Origin: Streptomyces coeruleorubidus
Lineage (GTDB): Bacteria > Actinomycetota > Actinomycetes > Streptomycetales > Streptomycetaceae
NCBI RefSeq assembly: GCF_008705135.1
Contig: NZ_CP023694.1
Span: 3,286,001 to 3,350,000 of the forward strand
Direction: 5' to 3'
DNA length: 64,000 bases
In this document: piece by piece, positions 30,615 through 39,472 of the stretch
Numbering within the stretch: the stretch's first letter is position 1
Layout of the letters: every line of letters starts with the position of its first letter
Notes under the pieces: model-generated
The model's input: only the letters and a program-made list of their open reading frames with translations
The model's database searches: none
Told to the model about the DNA's origin: nothing
Translations under genes and position numbers: made by a program

Positions 30615-30647
30615 GTACACCGCTCGTACACCGCTCGTATGAGCCCT
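30615..30647. promoter_or_regulatory. 11-bp direct repeats resembling a PHO box
   Basis: GTACACCGCTC occurs twice in perfect tandem (30615-30625, 30626-30636), followed by a degenerate third unit (30637-30647). The unit length of 11 and the GTACACC head match 6 of 7 bases of the GTTCACC half-site that PhoP binds as 11-bp direct repeats in Streptomyces. It lies about 90-120 bp upstream of the permease start. The binding protein is inference. Confidence 0.45.
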
Positions 30648-30736
30648 GTGCACCGTCTTGCCGCGACACACCCCGTTCGTACGGCTCAGGCGGTGCGCAC
30701 GGAAAACAGCTCCCCGGCGCAAAGGAAAACCGTTCC

Positions 30737-32233
30737 ATGACCTCGCAGCCGACTCTCAAGACGACAGGACACGAACCCGGCGGCCCCGGAGAACCCGGTG
30801 GCGAACCCGGGCTCCAGGCAGGGCTCAAGAACCGGCATCTGTCGATGATCGCCATCGGCGGTGTCATCGGGGCGGGCCTGTTCGTCGGGTCCAGCTCGGG
30901 TATCGCCACCGCGGGGCCCGGCATCCTGCTGTCGTACGCCCTCGTCGGCACGCTCGTCGTGCTGGTGATGCGGATGCTCGGTGAGATGTCGGCCGCCAAC
31001 CCGACCTCGGGCTCCTTCTCCGCGCACGCCGACCGGGCGCTCGGGCCCTGGGCCGGTTTCTCCATCGGCTGGCTGTACTGGTTCTTCTGGGTGGTCGTGC
31101 TGGCGGTCGAGGCGACCGCCGGTGCCGTGATCCTGGAGGGGTGGATCCCGGCCGTGCCGCAGTGGGCCTGGGCCCTGATCGTGATGGTGGTGCTCACCGC
31201 CACCAACCTCGTCTCCGTCGGGTCGTACGGCGAGTTCGAGTTCTGGTTCGCCGGGATCAAGGTGGTCGCGATCGCCGCGTTCATCGTCATCGGCGGGCTC
31301 GCCGTGTTCGGGGTGCTGCCCGGTGTCGACAGCGAACAGGCCGGACTGAGCAACCTCACCGAGCACGGGGGCTTCCTGCCCCATGGTGCCGGGGCGATCC
31401 TCACCGGTGTGCTGCTCGTCGTCTTCTCCTTCATGGGAAGCGAGATCGCCACCCTGGCCGCCGGTGAGTCCGAGAACCCGCAGCAGGCCGTCACCAAGGC
31501 CACCAACAGCATCATCTGGCGAGTCGCCGTCTTCTACCTCGGCTCGATCCTCGTCGTGGTGTCCCTGCTGCCGTGGGACAGCAAGTCCATCACCGACGAC
31601 GGCTCCTACGTCGCCGCGCTCGACTCCCTCGGCATTCCGCACGCCGGTCAGATCATGAACTTCATCGTGCTGACCTCGGTGCTGTCCTGCCTCAACTCCG
31701 GCCTCTACACCGCCTCCCGCATGGCCTTCTCGCTCGGCCGGCGCGGTGACGCCCCGAAGTCCTTCGCCCGCACGACCGCCAACGGCGTGCCGCGGACGGC
31801 CATCCTCGCCTCCGTGGCGTTCGGATTCGTCGCCGTCTTCTTCAACTACAAGTTCCCGGACTCCGTCTTCCTCTTCCTCGTGAACTCCAGTGGCGCGGTC
31901 GCCCTGTTCGTGTGGCTGGTGATCTGCTTCTCCCAGCTGCGGATGCGGAAGATCATCCAGGCCGAGGCGCCCGAGAAGCTCGTCGTGAAGATGTGGCTGT
32001 ACCCGTACCTGACCTGGGCGACGGCCGCGCTGATCGTGTTCATCCTCGGTTACATGCTCACCGACACCGAGCACGACGGGCGCCAGACCATCCTGCTGTC
32101 GCTGCTCGTCGCGGCGCTCGTCCTCGCCGTCGCCTTCGTGAAGGAGAAGGTCCGTCGGGGGCAGCGGGCCGCCGCCGGCGCCGCCGAGGCACAGGCCCAG
32201 GACGACAGCCGGGACGAGGTCTCGGCCGGCTGA
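30737..32233 (+). CDS. Amino acid permease (APC superfamily)
   Basis: The 498-residue protein has about twelve membrane segments and the amino-acid transporter signature: KNRHLSMIAIGGVIGAGLFVGSSSGI, the GxG(A/G)xI substrate-binding motif of helix 1, and FSFMGSEIATLAAGESENP in helix 6. These fit the AAT family (GabP/AnsP/CycA-like), proton-driven uptake of amino acids; the specific substrate cannot be read. The N-terminal 30 residues are Gly/Pro-rich. A close paralogue lies at 36385. It is a single-gene unit bounded by the repeat array upstream and a hairpin downstream. Confidence 0.92.
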   Translation: MTSQPTLKTTGHEPGGPGEPGGEPGLQAGLKNRHLSMIAIGGVIGAGLFVGSSSGIATAGPGILLSYALVGTLVVLVMRMLGEMSAANPTSGSFSAHADRALGPWAGFSIGWLYWFFWVVVLAVEATAGAVILEGWIPAVPQWAWALIVMVVLTATNLVSVGSYGEFEFWFAGIKVVAIAAFIVIGGLAVFGVLPGVDSEQAGLSNLTEHGGFLPHGAGAILTGVLLVVFSFMGSEIATLAAGESENPQQAVTKATNSIIWRVAVFYLGSILVVVSLLPWDSKSITDDGSYVAALDSLGIPHAGQIMNFIVLTSVLSCLNSGLYTASRMAFSLGRRGDAPKSFARTTANGVPRTAILASVAFGFVAVFFNYKFPDSVFLFLVNSSGAVALFVWLVICFSQLRMRKIIQAEAPEKLVVKMWLYPYLTWATAALIVFILGYMLTDTEHDGRQTILLSLLVAALVLAVAFVKEKVRRGQRAAAGAAEAQAQDDSRDEVSAG

Positions 32234-32266
32234 CCCTTCCGGCGCTCGCCGTTCGTGGTGAACCGG

Positions 32267-32307
32267 GGCCTGCGGTGCGTGTTCCGCCGGAACACGCACC
32301 GCAGGCC
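32267..32307. terminator. Terminator between the permease and the broken kinase
   Basis: Perfect 19-bp stem (32267-32285 with 32289-32307), 3-nt loop, followed by TTTT on the plus strand. It lies between convergent stops at 32233 and 32322. Confidence 0.95.
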
Positions 32308-32321
32308 TTTTCCGTTGCCGC

Positions 32322-34408
32322 CTACAGCACCGTGAAGCTGTCCTTGACCTTCTCGTACGTGCGCAGGGCTTCCGGTTCGATGCCGGAGTCGTACCAGGTG
32401 TTGATCTGGTACGACTTGCCGTCCACGTTGAAGCCGAGCAGGCGGGCGTGCCAGTGGACGCCCCGCAGCGTGAAGGTGTACTCCCAGATCACCGCCGGGT
32501 GGCCGCGGTACGTCGTCTCCTCCAGGCGGATCTTGCGGTAGTCCTCACCCTGGTGGGCGTTGCGCTCCGAGGTCTGCCAGGTCTCCAGCAGGTCGCCGCG
32601 GGCCAGGGACGACTTGCCGACGAGTTCCTGCGTGCCGTCCGGGGAGGTGTAGTGCACCTCCGCCCCCGTCTTCACGTCCCGCCGCCAGCCCTCGGGTGTC
32701 GCCCAGGCGAATCCACCGGCCTCCCGGTGCGCGCCCGGCGGCAGGCTCTGCGGCCTGGCTGTGCCTCCGACCGTGGCTGAGGGCGTGGAGTCGGGGGTGG
32801 GGTCCGTGGCGGGGGCTGTGGTGAGTGGTGCGGAGGCCGAGGAGCCCGCGCGCGGGTCGTCGTCGCCCGGTGAGCCGGAGGTCGTCGCCAGCACGATTCC
32901 CACGACGGCGCCGACCGTCGCGACCGTGGCTGCCGCGGCGGCGAGCATGGTGCGGCGGTGGCCGGCACGGGGGCGGGCGGCGACCGGTGTGGCAGGGCCG
33001 GGGAGGTCGCCCGGCGGCATCGCGGTGGGTGTCGGGGCGAGGTGGGGGCGGCACTCCGTCGCCGCCTGCGCTCGGGTGAGGGAGACGCGGCTCGGGCCGT
33101 GGGTGGTCGTGGTGGTAGCGGCAGTGGCGGCACTGGCGGTGGTGGTGCTGCTGACGGAGGGGTTCGGCGAACCCGCCGTGTTCGGTGGTGTCGTCTGCGG
33201 GGTGGGTGTGGGGGCTGCGGCGGTGGGTGTGGGGCGGGCTGGCGGGGGTCCTTCGGAGTGGGCGGCCGGGGTGGTGGCGGCGCGGGTGGCGGGGGTGGTG
33301 GTGGCGCGGGGGCCGATGTCCGCGGCTCCCGTTCCGGTTCCGGGGCGGGGCGCCCGTCCCGTTCGGGTTGCCCGTCCCGTTCGGGTTGCCCGTCCGATGC
33401 CGGCGGGTCCGGTCGCTTGCGCGAGTCGGGTTGCTCGTGCGGCTCGGGGTCGGGTGCGTGTTCGGGCCGGCGGCCCGGTACCGCTACCGGTTCCTGCGCG
33501 GGCGCCGAATCCGACACCGGGTCCGGCAACTTCGTCGCCCACTCCCGCCGTTCCCGGCCCGCCCCCACCGGCACCGTAGGCGTCGGCGGCGGGAACGCGA
33601 CCGGTTCCAAGGCCTCTTCCAGTTCGTCGAGACCCGGGCGGGCCGACGGGTCCTTTTCCAGCAGGGACGTCAGGATGCCGCGCAACGGGCCGTACGCGGC
33701 GGGGAGTTCGGGCTCCTCGTACAAGACCGCGTGCAGGGTCGCCAGCGTGGTGTCGCGGGCGAAGGGGGAACGGCCGCCCAGGGCCGCGCAGAGGGTCGCG
33801 CCGAGGGACCAGACGTCGGACGGCGGGCCCTGCGGGCGGCCGGAGATGCGCTCGGGCGCCATGTAATCGGGCGAGCCGACCAGCATGCCGACCATCGTGA
33901 GCGCCTTGGCGTCCTGGATCGCGGCGATACCGAAGTCCGTGAGGACCACGCGTCGTTCGCGTCCCGGTCCCGCCGGGCTGCTCCCGTTCTCCACCAGCAC
34001 GTTGCCCGGCTTGATGTCCCGGTGCAGTACTCCCCGTGCGTGGACCTGCCGTAGCGCCGCGACCAGGCCGAGCCCGATCCGGGCCGTATCGCACGGGCCC
34101 AGGGGGCCCTCCTCCGCGAGGATCCGTTCGAGGGAGCGGCCGGCGACCAACTCCATGACGATCCACAGGCGTTCGCCTTCGTCGACGACGTCGTAGACCC
34201 GTACGACGTTGGGGTGGTCGATCCGGGCCGTGGCCCTGGCCTCGCGCAGGGTGCGTTCGCGGCGCGTCCCGCTGTCCTCGGCGTCAAGGCCGTCGATGCG
34301 CATTTCCTTGACGGCGACCTGCCGGTCGAGTATTTCGTCGGCGGCTCGCCACACCCGCCCCATTCCCCCCTGACCGATACTTTCGACCAGCCGATAGCGC
34401 CCCGTCAC
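32322..34408 (-). pseudogene. Receptor-type Ser/Thr kinase with a broken reading frame
   Basis: The GTG at 34408 has AGGGG 6 bases upstream. The kinase domain is intact in one frame: IGQGGMG, Lys34, HRDIKPGN and LTDFGIA. The frame then passes a Pro-rich linker and turns into Arg/Pro nonsense ending at 32672. The rest of the protein lies in the -1 frame down to 32322: a linker, one membrane helix (MLAAAAATVATVGAVVGIVLA) and a soluble extracellular domain (TPEGWRRDV ... KVKDSFTVL). The switch fits a one-base loss near the G5/C5 runs at 33291-33312. It may be a true pseudogene, a sequencing error, or less likely a programmed shift. Intact length would be about 695 residues. Confidence 0.85.
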
Positions 34409-34604
34409 CAATACCCCTGGAACACCGCCGATGTTCGCATTCCCCGGCAATCCGCTGCACCCCCTCCGCGACGCCGCGACCGACTCCAGTGAAACACAAC
34501 GGTCACACTTCGTGCCCCATCAGGATAGTGCCGGGAAATCTTGTGGTAGCTCTTTGAGTACTGCGAATTCAGGCGCAGTCCAGGGGGACGCAAGGGGGGC
34601 GAAC

Positions 34605-35336
34605 ATGAGTTCTCGTCGCACGGCGGCGGTCACGGGATCGCTGGTAGCGGCATCTTTCTCGGTGGTGGTGATCCTTTCCGGAACAGCCGGCGCGGAAGAC
34701 GAAGGGCCCGCAAGCAGCAAGGGAGGAAAGGTCGTTGACGAGGCGCCGGCGGGGGTGAAGCTGACCACGCTGCTGCCCGAGAAGATCTCGGTCGACAACG
34801 GCTCCGAAAAGACAGCGCTCACCGCCACGGTGAAGAACGAGGGAAACAAGGACAGCGGGAAGATCCGGCTTTTGGTCGTCGGTTTCGACGGGCTCACCGT
34901 CAAGAACGTCCAGGGGTGCTCACCGATAGCCGAGAACAATCTTCCGGAGGGATCGAACAGCGGTTTCAGCTGCCCCGTCGACAATCTCGCGGCCGGTAAG
35001 TCGAAGTCGTACGCCGTCGACGCGACGTACGACCTGGGAAAGACCGGGAAGATCTGTCTGCCCGTCCAGGCGAGCGACGGGAAGAAGACGTTCTGGCAGC
35101 AGGGCCCGGTGCCGTTCGGCACGACGAATCCGTCGCCGGACGCACCGGCGACGCCACTGCTGCTCGGCACCGACAACGAGCCGGTCTCCCCCGGCAAGCC
35201 GGATTCCCCGGGCGGCAAGGAGCTGCCGAAGACCGGTCCGGCGCGTGATCTGCTGCCGCTGGGCGCGGCCGGTGCGTCGCTGCTCGCGGCGGGCGCGGCC
35301 GGGATGTGGTGGTCGCGGCGGCGGCAGGAGGGCTGA
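34605..35336 (+). CDS. LPKTG-anchored surface protein
   Basis: ATG 34605 follows AAGGGGGGC at a good distance; the longer upstream frame overlaps the divergent kinase start and is not supported. The 243-residue product has a signal peptide (about 1-34, SSRRTAAVTGSLVAASFSVVVILSGTAGA), a beta-rich domain with two Cys (VQGCSP, FSCPVD), and a C-terminal sorting signal: LPKTG, a hydrophobic stretch (PLGAAGASLLAAGAAGMWW) and RRRQEG. It should be covalently attached to peptidoglycan by a sortase. No sortase gene is in the window. Confidence 0.9.
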   Translation: MSSRRTAAVTGSLVAASFSVVVILSGTAGAEDEGPASSKGGKVVDEAPAGVKLTTLLPEKISVDNGSEKTALTATVKNEGNKDSGKIRLLVVGFDGLTVKNVQGCSPIAENNLPEGSNSGFSCPVDNLAAGKSKSYAVDATYDLGKTGKICLPVQASDGKKTFWQQGPVPFGTTNPSPDAPATPLLLGTDNEPVSPGKPDSPGGKELPKTGPARDLLPLGAAGASLLAAGAAGMWWSRRRQEG

Positions 35337-35362
35337 ACCGGCCTTCCGTGCCATGACACACG

Positions 35363-35406
35363 AGAGGCTCCCCGGGCCTGAGGGAAGGTGTGCCCGGGGA
35401 GCCTCT
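35363..35406. terminator. Bidirectional terminator between the LPKTG gene and bioY
   Basis: Perfect 15-bp stem AGAGGCTCCCCGGGC (35363-35377) with its complement at 35392-35406 and a 14-nt loop, between convergent stops. Confidence 0.85.
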
Positions 35407-35422
35407 GGTGTGGAACGAGGGG

Positions 35423-36004
35423 TCAGCGCTTGTCGGCGAACTTCCATGCCGTCGGCAGCGCTCCCATCGCCAGCGCCGCCTTCAGCGCGTCGCCGATCAG
35501 GAACGGCGTGAGGCCGGCCGCGATCGCGGCGGCCGCGGACATGCCGGTGGCGAGGGCCAGGTAGGGAACGCCGACGGCGTAGATGATCGCCTCGCCCAGC
35601 AGCATCGTGCCCGCCATCCGCAGCATCGAGCGGTCGGCGCCGCGGCGGGCCAGGGCGCCCACCACCGTGGAGGCGAGGATCATGCCGAGGATGTAGCCGA
35701 AGGACGGGGCGACGCCGGAGGTGCCCTGCGCGAACCACGGCATACCGGCGAGGCCGGCCACGGCGTACAGCGCCAGCGAGAGGAAGCCGCGGCCGGCGCC
35801 GAGGGCGGTGCCGACGAGCAGCGCGGCGAAGGTCTGGCCGGTCACCGGCACCGGGGAACCGGGCACGGGCAGCGCGATCTGCGCGGCGAGGCCGGTGAGC
35901 GCGGCTCCGCCGAGCACGAGGGCCGCGTCCCGGACACGGGAGGCGGGCAGCAGGTCGGCGAGGACCTGCCCGGTGCGGGCGGGTGTGGCGGCAGCGGTGC
36001 TCAT
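35423..36004 (-). CDS. bioY: Biotin transporter BioY
   Basis: The 193-residue integral membrane protein has about six hydrophobic segments and the BioY signature PVPGSPVPVTGQTFAALLVG, followed by ALGAGRGFLSLALYAVAGLAGMPWFA. BioY is the biotin-binding S component of ECF vitamin transporters. No bioM or bioN genes are next to it, so it either uses a shared energising module encoded elsewhere or works alone, as some BioY proteins can. It is monocistronic and divergent from the second permease. Confidence 0.93.
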   Translation of the reverse strand: MSTAAATPARTGQVLADLLPASRVRDAALVLGGAALTGLAAQIALPVPGSPVPVTGQTFAALLVGTALGAGRGFLSLALYAVAGLAGMPWFAQGTSGVAPSFGYILGMILASTVVGALARRGADRSMLRMAGTMLLGEAIIYAVGVPYLALATGMSAAAAIAAGLTPFLIGDALKAALAMGALPTAWKFADKR

Positions 36005-36384
36005 GGGGACTCCGCGGGAGTGAGGGCCGTTCGGGACACGGTGACGCTATCCCAGCGCGCTCGCCCGGTTCACCGTCAGCGCTCGACAAAGGGGAGATCG
36101 CGCGGCTGGTCGGCTTCTGACAAAGGACGGGGGTACACCGGACGCGGAGTGATGCCGGTCACGGAGGTGGCGAGGCTTCGGTCACCTGGCGGGCGGGAAG
36201 GCGGACTGTAGGGTTTCACCAAATCACCCACTGGGCGCGTGTCAACCCTCCGTTCACGGCCACTCACAGCGCGCGTTCCAGGCGTCCGCATGATGGACAG
36301 CCCTCCCCGCGGGGTGGAGGGACCACCCAGACTGGCGGCGTTTTTGCCCTCTCACGCCTCTCACGCATTGGACGAGCCGCGCCC
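36005..36384. other. Divergent promoter region of bioY and the second permease
   Basis: This 380-bp region contains no supported gene. It includes a 9-bp tandem repeat CCTCTCACG (36348-36365) just upstream of the permease start, and GTTTCACCAAATCACC near 36214, which only loosely resembles a PHO box. No clear operator or RNA is seen. Confidence 0.4.
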
Positions 36385-37764
36385 ATGCCCAGCACCACCA
36401 CCGGGACGCCGCCCAGCACGGACGACGTCTCCCTCTCCCACGGCCTGAAGCAGCGCCACCTGTCGATGATCGCCCTCGGTGGGGTGATCGGCGCCGGTCT
36501 CTTCGTCGGCTCCGGCGCGGGTATCGCCGCCGCCGGTCCGTCGATCGTCGTCGCCTACGCCCTCTCCGGCCTCCTCGTGATGCTGGTGATGCGGATGCTC
36601 GGCGAGATGTCGGCCGCGTATCCGTCGTCGGGTTCGTTCTCGGCGCACGCGGAGCGGGCGATCGGCCCCTGGGCCGGATTCACCGCCGGCTGGGCGTTCT
36701 GGGTGCTGCTGTGCACGGCCGTCGGCCTGGAGGGCATCGGTGCCGCGAACATCGTCAGCGGCTGGCTGCCGGGCACGCCGGAGTGGGCGTGGGTCGCGCT
36801 GTTCATGGTGGTCTTCTGCGGCACGAACCTCGCAGCCGTGAAGAACTTCGGCGAGTTCGAGTTCTGGTTCGCGGCCCTGAAGGTCGGCGCGATCACCCTG
36901 TTCCTGGCGCTCGGCGTCCTGGCGATCCTCGGGATCCTGCCCGGCACGGACTCCCCCGGCGCCTCGCACCTCACCGACTTCCTCCCCAACGGCGGTGAGG
37001 GCCTGGTCATCGGCCTGCTCGCCTCGGTCTTCGCCTACGGCGGACTGGAGACGGTCACCATCGCGGCGGCCGAGTCGGAGAACCCCGTCAAGGGCGTGGC
37101 GAGCGCGGTCCGTACGGCGATGTGGCGCATCGCGCTGTTCTACGTCGGCTCGATGGCGGTCATCGTCACGCTGGTGCCGTGGGACTCGAAGGAGGTCGTC
37201 GAGAAGGGCCCGTACGTCGCCGCCCTCGACGAACTCGGCATCCCGGGCGCCGGCCAGCTGATGAACGTGGTCGTCCTGGTGGCGCTGCTGTCCGCCATGA
37301 ACGCCAACATCTACGGCGCCTCGCGCATCGCGTACTCACTGGTGGAGCGCGGCCAGGGCCCGAAGGCGCTGGGCCGGGTCTCGGGCGGGGTCCCGCGGAT
37401 CGCCGTTCTCGCCTCCTCCGTCTTCGGCTTCCTGTGCGTGCTGCTGAGCTACTGGCGGCCGAACGACGTCTTCTCCTGGCTGCTGAACATGATCGGCGCG
37501 GTGATCCTGGTCGTCTGGATCTTCATCGCCGTCTCGCAACTGCGCCTGCGGCGACGCCTGGAGCGGGAGACGCCGGAGAAGCTCGTCGTGCGGATGTGGC
37601 TGTTCCCGTGGCTGACGTGGATCGCGCTGGCCGGCATGGCCGCCGTCTTCGTCCTGATGGCCCGCCAGCCCGACACCCGGGTGCAGCTCTACTCGACCGG
37701 CGGGATGACGCTGGCCCTGGCGGCCGTCGGGTTCGCGTGGCAGAAGGCGCGCGCCCGGCAGTAG
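36385..37764 (+). CDS. Amino acid permease (APC superfamily), paralogue of the 30737 gene
   Basis: The 459-residue protein aligns along its whole length with the permease at 30737: both begin their core with RHLSMIA-GGVIGAGLFVGS, share MRMLGEMSAA-P-SGSFSAHA and both contain the EKLVV-MWL-P-LTW block before the last helices. Twelve membrane segments and the helix-1 Gly motif make it an amino-acid/proton symporter of the AAT group. The helix-6 region differs (FAYGGLETVTIAAAESENP), so specificity probably differs. A weak ribosome site precedes the ATG. Confidence 0.91.
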   Translation: MPSTTTGTPPSTDDVSLSHGLKQRHLSMIALGGVIGAGLFVGSGAGIAAAGPSIVVAYALSGLLVMLVMRMLGEMSAAYPSSGSFSAHAERAIGPWAGFTAGWAFWVLLCTAVGLEGIGAANIVSGWLPGTPEWAWVALFMVVFCGTNLAAVKNFGEFEFWFAALKVGAITLFLALGVLAILGILPGTDSPGASHLTDFLPNGGEGLVIGLLASVFAYGGLETVTIAAAESENPVKGVASAVRTAMWRIALFYVGSMAVIVTLVPWDSKEVVEKGPYVAALDELGIPGAGQLMNVVVLVALLSAMNANIYGASRIAYSLVERGQGPKALGRVSGGVPRIAVLASSVFGFLCVLLSYWRPNDVFSWLLNMIGAVILVVWIFIAVSQLRLRRRLERETPEKLVVRMWLFPWLTWIALAGMAAVFVLMARQPDTRVQLYSTGGMTLALAAVGFAWQKARARQ

Positions 37765-37778
37765 GCATCCCGGCACAG

Positions 37779-37809
37779 AAAGGCCCCTGCGGCACACGCG
37801 GGGGCCTTT
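37779..37809 (+). terminator. Terminator of the second permease
   Basis: AAAGGCCCCTGCG (37779-37791) pairs with 37797-37809 with one G-U wobble, followed by a T run (CCTTTT), 14 bp past the stop. Confidence 0.85.
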
Positions 37810-37856
37810 TGTGTGTCCTGAGCACCCACTCGCACCTTCTTGCTGTTAGCGTGCAG

Positions 37857-37873
37857 TTGCAAGACCGTTGCAA
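37857..37873. promoter_or_regulatory. Nur-type operator upstream of sodF
   Basis: TTGCAA (37857-37862), five bases, TTGCAA (37868-37873), 27 bp before the sodF ATG. This equals the TTGCAA-N5-TTGCAA consensus of Nur, the nickel-binding Fur-family repressor that shuts off sodF when nickel is present in Streptomyces. Confidence 0.88.
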
Positions 37874-37900
37874 TAAGAGGTTCCGGAGGGGATCCCGCCC

Positions 37901-38548
37901 ATGCCCGTCTACACGCTGCCCGACCTGCCCTACGACTACTCCGCGCTCGCCCCCGTGATCAGCCCCGAGATCATCGAGCTGCACCACGACAAGCACCATG
38001 CGGCCTACGTGAAAGGCGCCAACGACACGCTGGAGCAGCTTGCGGAGGCGCGGGACAAGGAGACGTGGGGGTCCATCAACGGGCTGGAGAAGAACCTGGC
38101 CTTCCACCTGTCCGGGCACATCCTGCACAGCATCTACTGGCAGAACATGACCGGCCCGAAGGACGGTGGTGGTGAGCCGCTGGCCGCCGATGGCGTGGGT
38201 GAGCTCGCGGACGCGATCAACGAGTCGTTCGGGTCGTTCGCGAGCTTCAAGACGCAGTTGTCCAAGGCCGCCGCGACCACGCAGGGTTCCGGGTGGGGCG
38301 TGCTCGCCTACGAGCCGCTGAGCGGGCGGCTGATCGTCGAGCAGGTCTACGACCACCAGGGCAACGTCGGCCAGGGCTCGACCCCGATCCTCGTCTTCGA
38401 CGCCTGGGAGCACGCCTTCTACCTCCAGTACCGGAACCAGAAGGTCGACTTCATCGAGGCGATGTGGCAGGTCGTCAACTGGCAGGACGTGGGCCAGCGT
38501 TACGAGGCCGCCAAGTCCCGGGCGGACGTGCTGTTGCTGACGCCCTGA
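37901..38548 (+). CDS. sodF: Iron (Fe-Zn) superoxide dismutase
   Basis: The 215-residue enzyme of the Fe/Mn-SOD family converts superoxide to oxygen and peroxide. Metal ligands are in [12 protein letters not shown] (first His), HLSGHILHS (second His) and [12 protein letters not shown] (Asp and His). The ATG at 37901 follows GGAGGGGAT. In Streptomyces sodF is used when nickel is scarce and the nickel enzyme SodN cannot be made; the operator upstream and the 3' region agree with that system. Single-gene transcript. Confidence 0.96.
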   Translation: MPVYTLPDLPYDYSALAPVISPEIIELHHDKHHAAYVKGANDTLEQLAEARDKETWGSINGLEKNLAFHLSGHILHSIYWQNMTGPKDGGGEPLAADGVGELADAINESFGSFASFKTQLSKAAATTQGSGWGVLAYEPLSGRLIVEQVYDHQGNVGQGSTPILVFDAWEHAFYLQYRNQKVDFIEAMWQVVNWQDVGQRYEAAKSRADVLLLTP

Positions 38549-38660
38549 CGGCGACGCGCTGTCGAGTCGTCCTGCCTCGTGATCGTCTTCTCACCCCTCA
38601 CGAACGGCAGGCGGTATGAAGGAAGCCCCCGTGAGGACGTGACTCGCGGGGGCTTTCCGT
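38549..38660 (+). ncRNA. Candidate s-SodF small RNA in the sodF 3' UTR
   Basis: The sodF 3' untranslated region contains CTCACCCCTC (38590-38599), complementary to a GAGGGGTGAG-type ribosome-binding site, and ends in a hairpin at 38621-38657. In S. coelicolor a 3'-UTR fragment of sodF mRNA represses sodN by pairing with its 5' end. The layout matches, but sodN is not in this window, so pairing cannot be checked. Confidence 0.5.
38621..38657 (+). terminator. Terminator of sodF
   Basis: GGAAGCCCCCG (38621-38631) pairs with 38647-38657 (one G-U, one slipped T), with further inner pairs. Confidence 0.8.
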
Positions 38661-38683
38661 GCGTGCGCTGGCTCGCGCGTGCG

Positions 38684-39460
38684 CTACGGCTTGCGGCCCA
38701 GGCCGCCGTGCTGGCCGATCGGCTCGGTCGGAGCGCCCGGCTCGGGGTGCCACAGCGGTACCGAGACCACGCCCGGTTCCACCAGCTCCAGGCCCTCGAA
38801 GAAGGCCTCGATCTGCTCGACCGGCCGCAGGTGGTACGGGACCGCGCCGGTCTCGTTGTAGGCGTCCTGGGCCTGCTCGTAGGCCGGGTCGGTGCCGCGG
38901 GAGCCCTCGTTGAGGGAGAGGTAGCTGCCCGGGGGCAGGCCGGCCAGGAGGCGGCGGACGAGGTCGCGGGCCTCGTCGTAGTCGGCCACGTGGCCCAGGA
39001 TGCCGCTGAGGATCAGGGCCGTGGGGCGGGTGAGGTCGAGCGTCTTGCCGGCGGCCTCGACGATGCGCTCCGGCTCGAAGAGGCTGACGGGCTCGTACGC
39101 CGTCGCGCCCTCGGGCGTGGAGGTGAGCAGGGCGCGGGCGTGGGCGAGGACCAGCGGGTCGTTGTCGACGTAGACGATCCGCGACTCGGGGGCGAGACGC
39201 TGGGCCACCTCGTGGGTGTTGTCGACGGTCGGCAGACCGGTGCCGACGTCGAGGAACTGGCGTACGCCGGCCTCCTGGACGAGGTGGCGGATGCTGCGGC
39301 CGAGGAAGGCACGGCTGCCGCGGGCGATGGTGACGATGCCGGGGAACACGGCGGTGTAGGCGTCACCGGCCGCCTCGTCCACCGGGTAGTTGTCCTTGCC
39401 GCCCAGCCAGTAGTTCCAGATCCGGGCCGAGTGCGGCACCGAGGTGTCGATCTGCGTCAT
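38684..39460 (-). CDS. SAM-dependent methyltransferase (PF04672-like)
   Basis: The 258-residue protein starts MTQIDTSVPHSARIWNYWLGGKDNY, the hallmark N-terminus of the DUF574/Methyltransf_19 group that is greatly expanded in Streptomyces. The SAM-binding motif is VRQFLDVGTGLPTVDN, followed by an acidic adenine-binding strand VYVDNDPLVLAHA. Members are known to bind SAM; their acceptors are mostly unknown. It is 12 bp downstream of the histidine phosphatase gene on the same strand and might be cotranscribed with it. Confidence 0.9.
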   Translation of the reverse strand: MTQIDTSVPHSARIWNYWLGGKDNYPVDEAAGDAYTAVFPGIVTIARGSRAFLGRSIRHLVQEAGVRQFLDVGTGLPTVDNTHEVAQRLAPESRIVYVDNDPLVLAHARALLTSTPEGATAYEPVSLFEPERIVEAAGKTLDLTRPTALILSGILGHVADYDEARDLVRRLLAGLPPGSYLSLNEGSRGTDPAYEQAQDAYNETGAVPYHLRPVEQIEAFFEGLELVEPGVVSVPLWHPEPGAPTEPIGQHGGLGRKP

Positions 39461-39472
39461 GGGCTCATAGTG

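Noticed and set aside
36214..36262. Possible PHO or GlnR box upstream of the second permease
   Set aside because: GTTTCACC and GTTCAC fragments are present but not at 11-bp spacing, and GlnR half-sites are not met.
36348..36365. 9-bp tandem repeat CCTCTCACG before the second permease
   Set aside because: Only two copies and too close to the ATG to interpret as an operator; could be chance.
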